Source: Cryptomeria japonica
Lineage: Eukaryota; Streptophyta; Pinopsida; Cupressales; Cupressaceae
Reading direction: 5' to 3'
Assembly: GCF_030272615.1 (NCBI RefSeq)
Contig: NW_026728914.1
Coordinates: forward strand, 62,001 to 126,000
DNA: 64,000 nt
Each line of letters begins with the position of its first letter. Positions within the stretch are counted from its first letter, which is position 1. The notes beneath the pieces were generated by a model, which was given only the letters and a program-made list of their open reading frames with translations, was not told where the DNA came from and searched no databases. A program made the translations under genes and the position numbers. This document shows positions 1-11,570 of the stretch, piece after piece.

Positions 1-2940
1 GGTATGGAATCTCAATATGCTTGGATCTGTCATGAAACATTGGATTTACTGAAAGTTTTATGCAGCTCTGGTTGTCACAGTGTATAACAATGGGTTTCAT
101 AGGTTCTCCAAACAACCCCACAAGCAACTTCCTAAGCCATACTATCTCTCGGGTAGCCATAGAAGCTGCAATGTACTCTGCCTCGGTGGAGCTTTGAGCT
201 ATAGAAGACTTCTTCCTGTTGATCCAAGATATCATAGTTGAACCTAGACTGAAGCAACAACCTAAAGTGCTTTTCCTATCAGTCACACTTCCAGCTCAAT
301 CTGAATTTGTAAATCCATGTAGGTCTATATCAACTTTCTCATATTTGAGACCAAGCTTTAGGGTACCTTGTAGGTATCTCATAATGTGTTTTACTGCAGC
401 TAGGTGTATCTCCTTCGGTTCACACATAAACTGACTTAGAGCATTAACTGCATAATAGATATCTAGTCTTGTATTTACTAGGTACATCAGGGACCCAATC
501 ATCTATCTGTATTGAGTAGGATTAGTGGGTTGTGACTCTGCTGTTGCTTCTTTAAGTTTATGTAAATTGGTTTCCATAGGAGAGGTCATGGGTCTATAGT
601 TTAGCATTTCTAATCTCTTCAAAATATCCAAGGCATACTTTCCTTGGTTTAGTATAATGTTGTCAGCATTTTGCCATACTTCCAATCCTAGGAAGTAATG
701 AAGGAGTCCCAAGTCCTTCATATCAAATTCTTTGGATAGATCTTTCTTGCATTGATCTATAAGGTGATCATTTCCTGTGATTAATAATTCATCAACATAT
801 AAAATCAATATTAGCATATCACCTTTATTTCTTTTCTAGTAGAGATTAGGATCTACATCATTTTTTGAGAAGCTTAGTCCTGAGAAATAGGTGTCAATTC
901 TTTCATACCAGGCCTTGGGAGCCTATTTAAGCCCATAAAGAGCTTTCTTGAGTCTACACACATGAGACTCTACATCATGAATTTCAAACCCTTCAGGTTG
1001 CTCTAGGTAGACTTCTTCTAAGGTCTCACCATTTAGAAAAGTTGTCTTAACATCCATCTGGTGTACCTTCCACCCCTTTGCTGTTGCAATGGCTAATACA
1101 GCTCTTACTGATGTATACCTGGTAATAGGTGAAAAAGTTTCTTCATAATCTATTCCTTCCCTTTGTGAGAACCCTCTAGCTACAAATCAGGCCTTGTGTT
1201 TTTCAATACTGTCATCTACAACATGTTTGATTTTGAAAAAACATTTAGATGAAACCACAGATTTCTTAGTTGGCCTAGGAACGATCTCTGAAACATCATT
1301 TTTCATAATAGACTAATACTCTTCAGACATGGCATCCTTCCATACTTGATTTTCAAGTGCATCTAATACATTATTTGGTTTGACTTTAGAGAGATCATTC
1401 ATAAGGGCAACATAGTTAGTGAATTTATTAGGCCTTTTGCTTTCCCTGAAGGTTCCTAAAGGAGAAACAAACTTCTGAGCTTCTTCTATAGTCTTGGTGG
1501 CCCATAGTGGTCTTTTTTTGAGGTTTTCTCTAGGTGGACTTTGAGTTTCACTTATAGTTTCCTCGGGATTCTCCCTCTGAAGCTTAGGAGTAGGATCTAT
1601 ATCTAAGCTAGGGTTGGGGATATAGACTTCAGGGTCTAGAGAGCTTTGGGCTCTTTTCAAGGCTAAGTCTTCTTCAAAGATCACATCCATACTTAGTTCA
1701 ATATTTTTTTGACCAGGTATATATATCCTATAGGCCTTGGCGGTTTCACTATATCCTATAAAGATTCCCCTTTTTCTAGAAGGCTCTAATTTTAATCACT
1801 TCTCCTTAGGTATATGAATATAGACAGGGCATCGAAAAATCCTAAGGTGGCTAATATCCAGTTTTGATTTAGTAAAGACTTCCTCAGGGGTCTTGTCTTC
1901 ATGATGAGGGTGAGGACATCTATTTTGAATATATACAACAGTACTAGTTGCTTCTACCCAAAGATTGATATTTAGATTTTGATCAAGAATCATAGCTTTG
2001 GCAGCTTCAACGATTGTCCTATTTTTTCTTTCTGCTATCCCATTTTGTTGAGGGTTGTAAGGTATTGTTAACTCCCTCTTAATCCCTGAAGTTTTATAAA
2101 ACTCTTTAAATAATTCTGATGTGTATTCCCCCCATTATCAATTCTTAGGGATTTAATTTTGTTTCCTGAGTAGTTATCTATTAGTGATTTGAACTCTTTA
2201 AACTTATTAAGGATCTCTTCTGATTCTTTACATTTCAAAAAGTAGATCAAGGTTTTCTTAGAGTAGTCATCAAAAAATATTACATAATACAAAAATCTCC
2301 CCAATGAATTTATAGACATAGGTCCACATACATCAGAATGAACTAACTCTAAAATTTTACTTGTTTTCCTAGTACTACTCTGGAAAGCACCCTTATTATT
2401 TTTACCTAGCGCACATCTTGTGCATGTCCCTCAATGATATTTCTTTAGCTCAGGTAGACCTGTGACAAGGTCTCCCATTGATGATAAAGCTCTAAAATTT
2501 AGGTGGCCTAGTCTTCTATGCCAGATTTCATTGGCATTTGTAGTTTCATGAATTAGGGCTAAGTTGGGCTCTGTGCATAGCTCATACAAGTAACCTTGTC
2601 TTTGACCAATTGTTTTAGCTTTCTTTATGGATGAATTCTTTAGCCAAGCCAATACTTTGTTGTCCATGAAGGTCACTATGTATCCATTGTCCTTCAGTGT
2701 TGATATTGAGACTAGATTCATCTTAATGCCTAGAACATATAGCACTGCTCTAAGTTGTAATGATACACCTAATTTTAGTTTGATGGTGCAGTTTCCAACT
2801 CCTCTGACAGGGTATGTAGAGTCATCTCTGATGGTTACCTCCTTATCATTCTCCTCTTTCATGGAGTCTAATACTTCTCTAAATCCTGTGATGTGTCTGG
2901 TTGAGCCACTGTCGATTACCTAGGAGTTCACTTTGTTTGA
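1..2940 (-). pseudogene. Element A pol: protease, integrase, reverse transcriptase, RNase H
   Basis: The protease active-site motif VIDSGS is intact at about 2886-2917; the TAG just before it replaces a codon that is usually Trp. The integrase zinc motif (HRRLGH ... CTRCALGK) is at about 2400-2530, with a TGA at 2431. The integrase core is shifted by one base in a run of six C (plus strand) at 2128-2133. Reverse transcriptase covers about 1330-500; its catalytic box reads YVDE near 788-799 instead of YVDD. RNase H runs from about 480 to the window start and includes HCDNQS. Stops include a TGA at 1796. Conserved copia blocks identify it firmly; function is lost. Confidence 0.85.
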
Positions 2941-2959
2941 TGCTTGATTTGTGAGAGCT

Positions 2960-3795
2960 GAATAGAGTACATACTTCTCGGAGTCCTCTTCCCTTTTGGA
3001 TTTTTGTGTTTTGGCAAATGTGGCTTGTTTATCTCTTTCTGGACATTTGGCAACATAGTGCCCAAATTTGTCACATCTGTAACACTAAATTTGAGAGAGG
3101 TCCTTCTTGAAGGAGTTCTTGCCGTGACGACCTTTTCTCTTTCTGAATTGCTTCTACTTTCCTTTCTTGTTTGATTTTGTATTTAGAACTTGAAGATCTT
3201 CATCTATATTCTTCTATTTGATTCCTTTCTTATTTTGCCTTGATTCCTCTTGGAGACAATTAGCCTTTAGCCTATAAAATTTTTGGAAGTTATTCCTTAC
3301 ACTGTTGCCTTGGACAAATGTTTCCCAGATGCTAGGCAACCCATCTAAAGTAGTGAGGGTTAATTCTTTTCTTTGGATCTCATATCCAAGGGTTGCCAGT
3401 TCATCCCTTAAGGTAGATATTCGCATGAAGTAGGCATTGACTTATTCTCCTTTTATCATGGCTATGTGATTTATCTCTCTTTTTAGAGACAAGGTTCTAC
3501 TGGCATTTGATATTTCAAAAGCGTCTTCAAGTGCTTTGAACATGTTGAAGGTTGTTTCATGTTTCTTTATAATGGGCATAGTGTTATTCCTTACCCCATC
3601 AACTATGATTTTGATAGCCTTATCATTTCCTTCTTTCCAAATTGCTTTGTCAGGTTCAGTCTCAGGTTCTTTAGTTTCAGTCTTTACAAATGATTCAACT
3701 TTGTTTTCTTTTAGAATCATTTGAATTCTCAATTTCCATGTAGAGAAGTCGTCACCTCCTTCGAGTCTGTCTTCAAATTTGATAGCGCTAGCCAT
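2960..3795 (-). pseudogene. Element A gag (copia nucleocapsid/capsid)
   Basis: Gag forms the particle around the retrotransposon RNA. The start is the ATG at 3795, about 80 bases after the primer binding site. The N-terminal part begins MASAIKFEDRLEGGDDFSTW and resembles the copia gag (UBN2-type) region. A CX2CX4HX4C zinc knuckle (CYRCDKFGHYVAKC) lies at about 3043-3084. In-frame stops occur at 3442-3444 (TAA), near 3211 and just before the knuckle. Reading continues in the same frame across them, so these are point mutations in one ancestral gene rather than separate genes. Confidence 0.85.
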
Positions 3796-3875
3796 TGATA
3801 GAATTGTGATGTTGAATATATGCTTGATTTGAATTTTACATAAAATTGAACAACCTCAAGTTCGATTTAACTATA

Positions 3876-3887
3876 GCTCTGATACCA
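3876..3887 (-). other. Element A primer binding site (initiator Met tRNA type)
   Basis: The minus strand reads TGGTATCAGAGC, the standard complement of the 3' end of plant initiator tRNA-Met used by copia elements. It directly touches the LTR, whose terminal TG (plus strand) starts at 3888. This fixes both the orientation of A and the inner edge of its 5' LTR. Confidence 0.92.
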
Positions 3888-4253
3888 TGTAAATGATGTT
3901 CAATTTACATTCAATATGCAAGTTATATTCTATTTAAAATGATCTTCTTATATATATATATATATATATATATATTACTGAATTAATATATGAATTTGAC
4001 TATCTTCTTCTTTGTGGCAGGTGAGAGGAGCATTTGTTGTTTTCTATGTCCTATCTCATGAATTCCATTCAATATAAGTATATAACAAGTGGGGTATGAT
4101 CAAGCAATGCCTTGATCGGGCATGACCGATCAAGACATTACTTGATCGTGCCTATTTTTTAATACCAAGCAAATACATGTCCATTGCTAATGTCAATTGG
4201 TATGTAAATACTTTAACACCCAATGACAATCGGTGTTTGTAAAATACTAACAA

Positions 4254-4329
4254 CCGATAGTTATCGGCATGTGGTTAGCCTTAACAGCTGATAACTATCA
4301 GTGTAGGCTTGACAACCGATAACTATCGG
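4254..4329. repeat. Three spaced CCGATA-NN-TATCGG palindromes in the A LTR
   Basis: Three near-identical 14-bp inverted repeats occur: CCGATAGTTATCGG at 4254-4267, CTGATAACTATCAG at 4288-4301 and CCGATAACTATCGG at 4316-4329. The spacing is 34 and 28 bases. A different palindrome, CTTGATCGG ... CCGATCAAG, sits at 4111-4134. The U3 position suggests protein-binding sites or simple hairpins; no binding factor can be named from sequence alone. Confidence 0.7.
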
Positions 4330-4600
4330 TAACCTTTATCATGCCACCTGATATATATTGAAGCATATATAACCCGATATCAATCACTGTTTGATTAATC
4401 ATTTATTATTATTATCAATTATGTTAATCGATACAAATCAGAATACAAGATTTAGTAATCGATGAACATAAACAAAAGATATAGTATGATTATCAATCTT
4501 AAGGGTTTGATCGAACTGGATAGGTTATTTATATGCAAATGTAGAATGGCTATCAAAGAGGAACTAATTGCTTGAAGGTTTTTATCATAGTTATCGATAT

Positions 4601-4651
4601 GATAAATGATTGAATGAGAGACTTCATTTATCTCTCATTCAATCATTTATC
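4601..4651. repeat. Perfect 21-bp inverted repeat with 9-base loop
   Basis: The arm at 4601-4621 (starts GATAAATGATTG) is exactly complementary to 4631-4651; the loop is 4622-4630. On the minus strand it would lie within about 65 bases of the outer end of the element A LTR. It could equally be a small foldback insertion at the A/B junction. Confidence 0.8.
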
Positions 4652-4666
4652 TTACCGAAGCTATCA

Positions 4667-6367
4667 TGCATTAACATTAGTATTCACATAAACCAATTTT
4701 ACTTCTTTTGCTTCAACATTCTCTTTCAAAAAATTGAATTTGATAGAAACATGTTTAGTTTTAGAGTGAAATACTAGATTCTTAGATATATCAATTACTA
4801 CCATATTATCATAGTAAATGATTATAGGTTCTTTGCATTTTACTTTTATGTCCTTCAACATTTTCTTAATCCATAATACCCAAGTACAATTAGTTGCTGT
4901 TGCAAAATATTCTGATTTTGCTATGGATAATGATGTACAACTCTATTTTTTGCTCAACCATGAAATCAATCTGCTACCAAGAAAGAATGCTCTGCTGGTG
5001 GTTCTCTTTATTTCATCTACATCTCCTACCGAATTAGCATCAGTGTATGCACATAAATCAAAATTTTCATCTTTAGGATACCATAAACCAAGATTTGTTG
5101 TGGCTTGTAAATATCGGAAAATCCTTTTCACTGCTGATTCATGATTTTCCTTAGGATTACTCTAAAATATTGAAACAATACATACTGCATTCATAATATC
5201 AGGTCTTGTTTGTGTCAAATACAATAAACCTCCAATAATAAATTTATATCTTGTCGGATTAATAGGTGTTGATTTATCCTTCAATGATAGTTTATCAGGT
5301 GTAGTCATAGGAGTACTTACCAGTTTAGAGTTTTCCATACCAAATTTCTTTAGTAGTTCCTTCAAGTACTTTGATTGACATATGAATATACCTTTATTGG
5401 TCTATGAAATTTGTAATTCTAAAAAGAATTTTATCTCCCCAATCATAGACATTTTAAATTCTTCCTGCATCTTATTAGAAAACTCTTTACACAATCCATC
5501 TTCTCCTCCAAAAATGATATCATCAACAAAAACTTCAATAACCAAGATGTCATAATTAGTCACTTTGAAATATAAGTTATTGTTAGCATTAACTTTAGTG
5601 TAACCAAGCTTCAAAATATATTTGTCCAATCTAGCATACCAAGCTCTAGGAGCTTGCTTCAATCCATATAAAGCTTTGCTCAACCTGCAAACCATATCTT
5701 TGTCATTTGTCAAAGAAAACCCATCAAGTTGTTCAATGTGAACTTCCTCTTCAAGATCACCATTCAGAAATGCACATTTAACATCCATTTGATATACTTT
5801 ATAGTTCTTGTGTACTGCAAATGCTAGAAATAGTCTAACTGCCTCAATTCTAGCTATCGGTGCAAAGGTTTCATTGTAATCAATTCCCTCTTTTTGTGAA
5901 TATCCCTTACACACTAATCTTACTTTGTTTCTGATTACCTTACCATCTTCATTAAGTTTACTTCTGAATACCCATTTAGTTCCAATTACATTTTTGTCTT
6001 TAGGCCCGCGAACCAATGTCCATGTGTTATTCTTTTCAATTTGTTCCAATTCATCTTCCATAGCTTTAATCCAATGTTTATCTTCACATGCCTCAATAAC
6101 TAATGCTGGTTCAATTTGAGAAATTAAACATACCTCTTGATTTTCTAGTCTTCCTCTTGTCATAACTCCTTGATACTTATCCCCAATTATCTGACTTTCA
6201 GAGTGATTCAATCTTACATACCTATGTGTATTCACTTGCTGTTGTTCTTCAGTCACTGTGGAATTCTTTGATGCCAGTGTGATTGGATCAACATTATGTA
6301 CCAGTTTATTCTGTATAGGTTCATTTGTGATTATCTCAATTGCCAGTTCAGAGTCCATAGACCTCAA
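4667..6367 (-). pseudogene. Element B reverse transcriptase and RNase H
   Basis: The 6367-5402 stretch is one open frame of 321 codons. It carries copia reverse transcriptase blocks (TKWVFRSKLNEDG, MDVKCAFLNGDLEEEV, ALYGLKQAPRAW) and a catalytic FVDD that keeps both aspartates. A TAG at 5402 is followed by in-family sequence to 5162, then RNase H (YTDANSVGD at about 5040-5060) to about 4667. It ends abruptly before the usual C-terminal IFTKP-type block, where the element A LTR starts. It is the best-preserved polymerase in the left nest, but it cannot be expressed whole. Confidence 0.87.
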
Positions 6368-6382
6368 ATTACCTCTAAACTA

Positions 6383-7829
6383 TTAATCAATCTTCACATT
6401 TGCACTCCCAATGATTTTTTGCAGTCTTTTATTAAAAAATCTATATGCCTTTCTCTTAGATGAATAACCAAGAAATATTCTTTCATCACTTCTAGGATCA
6501 AATTTACCAATATACTGATCTCTCCTAATATAACATTTGCTTCCAAATATTTTGAAATATTTAAGAGTAGGAGTATTACCAAACCATAGTTCATGAGGGG
6601 TCTTGCCAGTTTCACCTTTGATGTGAACTCTATTGAATGTGTAAACCGCTATATTTACTGCTTCTCTCCAATACACATGAGCTAGGTTTCCTTCTGATAT
6701 CATCCTTCTAGCTGCATCCAGAATAGTTATGTTCTTACTTTTCACAACTCCATTCTACTGGGGTGTCTGAGGTGTTGATAGTTATCTTTTGATTCCATTC
6801 ACTTCGTAGAATATATTAAATTTGTTAGATGTGAATTCACCTCCTTGATCTGATCTTAAACATTTGATTTTCTTATCGGTTTCATTCTCTACCATAGCCT
6901 TGAATAATTTGAATTTCCCAAAAGCTTCTGATTTCTCCTTGAGAAAATTAAACCAACACATTCTAGAATAATCATCAATGATTAGCATAAAATATCTATC
7001 TCCTTGTAGACTTCTAGTTCTTGTCGGACCACATAAATCAGTATGAATTAAATCAAGAACATTATTGGATTTCTCTAGAATACTCTTAAAAGTTGTTCTA
7101 ACTTTGTTTCCAAATTGACAATCCTTACATATCGGATTGTGAGGTTTTACAATCTTAAGTAAATCCCTTACTACCTTAGTTGTACTGATCTTTACAATAC
7201 AATCAAAATTCACATGACAAAATCTCTTATGACATAACCAACTTTCATCAATATGTTCAATCAAGCATGCTTGCTCATTGTTATTCAAATGAAAGATATT
7301 ACCTCTAGTCTAATTACTGGTTGCAATTTCCAAACTAGTTCTATTCATGATTTTGCATTTACCATTCTTGAATTGTAGTTGAAATCCTTTTTCAACTAAT
7401 TGACCAACACTCAAAAGATTATGCTTCAAACCTTCAACATAATAAATGTTGTCAGTATTGTGCTTACCATCAAAGGATATAATGCCTTTTCCTTTGATCA
7501 AACAAGCTTTATCATCCCAAAATTTTACTAGACCTCCATTGTATTCCTGAAAAAGTTAAGAATTTACTTTTATCACTAGTCATATGATGTGAACATCTAG
7601 AATCAATGATCCATTCATCCTTTTCTTCAATTTTAGCTTCCAAGGCCTACTCTACCAGTTGTACAGTAGGTACCGGTTGATCTTCTGTTATAGCAACAAA
7701 AGCCCATCCATTGTCTGTTAGTTCCTCATCAAAATCATCAGTAGCTCTTTCATCAACATAGTAACATGATTTGTCTCTATTCTTCTTAAATGCGTATCTC
7801 TGATATTCAGGGTTAGGCTTATATGTTCT
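6383..7829 (-). pseudogene. Element B gag C-terminus, protease and integrase
   Basis: This continues directly the gag interrupted by element C. The protease motif is DSRCSHHM near 7580-7610, where families normally have DSGCS, so the catalytic Gly is replaced by Arg. The integrase zinc motif includes CHKRFCHVNF and CKDCQFGNK (about 7120-7240), followed by a core with HTDLCGP and RSDQGGEF. A stop at 6782 separates the core from the C-terminal part, which keeps the usual TPHELWFG and FGSKCY blocks. Small indels break the frame around 7500-7560. These are typical copia blocks and the copy is inactive. Confidence 0.83.
7825..7829. repeat. Target site duplication of element C, left copy
   Basis: GTTCT lies immediately outside the left LTR. 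The same five bases are at 28232-28236 outside the right LTR. Removing one copy restores the gag frame of element B, which shows that C inserted into B. Confidence 0.92.
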
Positions 7830-8277
7830 TGTGAGATTTTGCCAAGATCAAGGGAACAATGAAAAGAATAAAAAAGAGAATAGAATGATAAGAACAAACT
7901 GTCTTCTCATCAATATGAAAATGATCAACTGGATTAACCAATACAATGAATATAGGCCGACTTATATAGGCAAGGTCATATGGATGTACGAGCACACAAT
8001 CATGACATGTGGCTCAATGAGAAATAAGGGTAGGTAAGAAATACTAGGGGTAGGTAGGATAAATAATATAATATTCCACAAGAGGTGGATGACCCATCGA
8101 ATGTGGAGTGTAATAGCAAAATAAGACCACAAAAGGTAGAATTTCTCCTACAAGCTCTATCCCTATGTGCACACTTCCCTAAGTGTCTCAAATCCAAACT
8201 ATGAAGAGATGCATTATCTTAAGTTAACTTAAGTAAAGTGTAATAATATCCATAATATATATTTATTTACACCAACA
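7830..8277 (-). repeat. Element C 3' LTR (left copy)
   Basis: The 448-bp LTR starts TGTGAGATTTTGCC and ends TTACACCAACA. It matches the right copy along its full length. It contains a perfect 16-bp palindrome CTTAAGTTAACTTAAG at 8218-8233. Confidence 0.93.
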
Positions 8278-8288
8278 CCCCCCTTAAG
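8278..8288 (-). other. Element C polypurine tract
   Basis: The minus strand reads CTTAAGGGGGG directly before the 3' LTR. This is the normal place for the plus-strand primer of an LTR retrotransposon. Confidence 0.75.
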
Positions 8289-8589
8289 TTCAATTAGGGG
8301 AATGAAGACTCAAGTCAACACTGCAAGATGGGTACTAGCTACTAGGCCATGATAGGTACCCATGTACAATATGCAAATGCAAACAAAACTATGCAATGGA
8401 ATCTCTCACAAATGGAGAAAGGGAGAAAACCCAGTGGGAAAAAACTCACCCCCAAAAGAGAGATGAATGTACAAAAGACTCTCAAAGAAGAAGGACAAAA
8501 CCTTAAAGAGGAAAAAGTCCCCCCATAAGAGAGGAAGGAGAAGTTAGCTAACCCCCCTAATGACACATCCCGCACCCCCAAGAGATCTC

Positions 8590-10741
8590 ACAACTGCTGG
8601 AACTTACTCTCGGTGAAAGGTTTGGTGAATATCTCTGCAACGTGCTCTATTGTAGGACAATACTGCAAATCAATGACCTGCTCCTGAATTAGCTCTCAGA
8701 TATAGTACATATGAATCTCGATGTGTTTGGTCTGTTGGTGCTGGACCGGGTTCTTTGAGATTGCAATAGCACTCTGATTGTTGCAATGTAGAATTTTTGG
8801 CCGTGGATTGGTAAACCCAAACTCTGTGAGAATCTGCTAAAGTCAAATGGTCTCAGTCACTAGATTAACAACTCCTCGATACTCAACCTCCATTGAAGAG
8901 AGAGAAATATCATGCTGCTTCTTGCTCTACCAATAAATGGGGCATGAACCAAGGTAAAAACTATAACTTGAAGTAGACTTATGATCATCAAGATCGCTAG
9001 CCCAATCAGAGTCTGTGTAACCAACCAATCGGAGTCTATGTAACCAACTAAGCAAAGTCCTGTACCTACTGCATAGTGAATCCCATAGTGATGTGTACCG
9101 TGGATGTAATGCAAGATGCGTTTGGCAGCTTTCCAATGAAGCTCATGTGGTTCCTGCATAAAGTGGGAAACCATGCGAACCGCAAATGAAATATCAAGGC
9201 GTGTATGAGTCAAGTAGATGAGACTACCCACAAGATGATGATATAATGTGGCATCAACTAATGGAGAAGAACATTGAGCCTCAAGCTTGAATCCTGAAAG
9301 AAAGGGAGTTGGTGCAGGCTTACAATCAGCCATATGAAAGTGTGCAAGTAAATCAAGAACATACTTGGGCTATGATAGTGTAATCCCGAAAGGTGACTGT
9401 AAAAACTCTATCCCAAGAAAGTAGTGAAAAAGACCCAAGTCAATCATAGCAAATCTATCATGCAAAGTAGATTTGACCCTGCTAATGATGGATGTGGTTC
9501 TCCCTGTAATGATCAAATCATCAATATACACAACAAGTATCAAGTGAGAGTCATCCTGTCACAAAATGTAGACATTCAAATCGGAATGAAACCTAGTAAA
9601 CCCGACTGAGAGAAGAAAGGAATCCATCTTGGCGTACCAAGCCTTGGGGGCCTATTTAAAGCCATAGAGAGATTTCCTTAGTCTACAAACCAAGGAAGTA
9701 TTCTAGATGAAACCCTATGGCTGCTCTATATAAATCTCCTCATCAAGATCCCCATGAAGAAAAGCACTCTTCACATCCATTAGATGTACAACCCAACCAT
9801 GAGCTGCAGCAATAGCAAGTGTCAAGCGAATGGAGTTCATCTTGGCTACAGGTGCAAAGGTCTCAGTATAGTCAACACCTACAACATGAGAGAAACCTTT
9901 CACAAGAAACCAAGCCTTATACTTATCCACACTCCCATCCACTGCAAACTTGGTCTGATAGATCCACTTACATCAAACCATCTTTCTCCCCTTAGGCAGA
10001 TGGACTAAATCATATGTGTTGTTCCTCATCAAGGAACTATACTCTTCCTCCATAGCTTGGTTCCACTTAGGAACCCCTGATGGTTCTATAAATGTCTATG
10101 GATTAGAAGTGGTAGTAATGAATGCATGTGGAAGATCCTAATGTTGTGATTGTGTCCTTCATGTATATAAAGGATCCCCAACAAGAGAACCCGCTAACTC
10201 AAGTGTTTGTCGAGCCCAACGAGGTCTAGGTGGAGGTGGAGAATGAGGCTCCTCATCTACAAGTGGACCCTATGGAGGTGTAGCCCTACAAGTAAGAGTT
10301 GAAGGAGTCTCATCATCTAAATCACTAGCATCACTATCCACAATGGAGGAAGGTGGAGGAGGTAGAGAGGCTAAGTTAGGAGAGCTTTCCTCAAAGTGAA
10401 CACTCCTCTCAATGAAGACCTCATGTGTCTCGGGATCCATCAATCTATATGACTTAACAACCTCAAGAAATACAACAAATATGCAAGGCCGACTCTGAGG
10501 TTCAAATGCCTTGTGTTTCTGCAGAGGTATGCGAGCCCATGCTAGACACCCAAAGACTCTGAAATGTCTCACAATCGGTTTCCTACCAGCCCAAGCCTCA
10601 AAAGGAGTAATACCTTGCAAAGCTTTGTGAGGAACCTGATTCTAGATGTGTGTGGCAAAACTGATAGCCTCTACCAAAAAGGCAGGATCAAGAGAACGTG
10701 CATGTATCATATAGCTAGCCATTTCTTTGAGAGTTCGATTA
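8590..10741 (-). pseudogene. Element C integrase C-terminus, reverse transcriptase, RNase H
   Basis: It resumes after element D with TLKEMASYMIHAR, then ITPFEAWAGRKP and VFGCLAW (integrase C-terminal region, 10270-10620). Reverse transcriptase blocks (VDYTETFAPVAKM, MDVKSAFLHGDLDEEIY) are at 9715-9942, and a normal YIDD box is near 9515-9530. RNase H follows, ending with an IFTKPF block near 8625. Many stops occur (for example near 10270, 10140, 9715). A 23-bp tandem duplication at 9003-9048 shifts the RNase H frame. Confidence 0.85.
10737..10741. repeat. Target site duplication of element D, left copy
   Basis: GATTA outside the left LTR pairs with GATTC at 24897-24901. The integrase frame of element C continues across when one copy is removed. 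Confidence 0.75.
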
Positions 10742-11523
10742 TGTCATGAACTATAGTTTTGATAATGTGTATTTAAGAGATATAATGTAGGTTTTTATTT
10801 ATGCATTGAAATTGAAACAGGTATGAGCATTCATTTTTTTGATAATTCAATTGTACGGAAATGATGTATGCATTTTATTCATGCAATATGTAATTCAATA
10901 ACTAGTATTATCTTAATTGGGCGTTGCCAATGCTAATGAATTATTGAGTGCAAGTGATGTAGGGATAGGTGAATGAAGTTGAAGGCGAGAACATGACTCG
11001 GGTAGAGTTGTTTTTAACTTATGACTTCGGTACACTAGGGGAATCTCACACACCACAATAGAAAACTGTTTGTGCAAATATGACTTCAGTAAGGCATCAT
11101 TGTTTGAATTGTGACTTCATCAATGCTTATTTTAAATTAGAATGATTGAGTAAAAATTAGTCGTTATGTTGATTGAATATTTTTAAATGTTCAATAGTTG
11201 AAAAATTAGGGTTAATTAATTAGCGAGTTAAACATTTTTATTAAAACTGATTTAGAATGCGAACTTTATGTCAACATGATTTCAATGGTAAGAAGTTGAT
11301 TATTGTTTTATTCGTAGGAAAATGAGTATTATGGTCTCGTCGATTAGGTAACTATATGGAGTTTGTATGCATAAAATTCGATGATTGTTTATAAGTTATG
11401 TTATATTAATCTTGTCAATTCGAAATGATAGGTTTATAATTATGCATGTATATATATATATATTATCATGTTTATATTTTACCTTTCTATGAATAAAATT
11501 GAACGTTATATATATATATGTAT

Positions 11524-11570
<47 letters not shown>

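Larger units (their letters stand above)
1..4666 (-). mobile_element. Element A: Ty1/copia LTR retrotransposon, 3' end outside window
   Basis: The order read on the minus strand is LTR, iMet-type primer site, gag, protease, integrase, reverse transcriptase, RNase H, which is the Ty1/copia order. The window begins inside RNase H, so the 3' LTR is not visible. The right boundary is set by the end of the coding match of neighbouring element B and is uncertain by several bases (a TG/CA-compatible end falls at 4666 or 4670). The open reading frame is broken by several stops and one frameshift, so this copy is dead. I infer that A inserted into B, because B coding sequence stops where the LTR of A begins. 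Confidence 0.85.
3888..4666 (-). repeat. Element A 5' LTR
   Basis: On the plus strand it starts TGTAAATGATG directly after the primer site. It holds a (TA)n tract at about 3948-3976, two kinds of short palindromes (4111-4134 and 4254-4329) and a long hairpin (4601-4651) that falls at the start of U3. The outer edge is inferred from where B coding sequence resumes. There is no second copy in the window to confirm the length. Confidence 0.7.
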
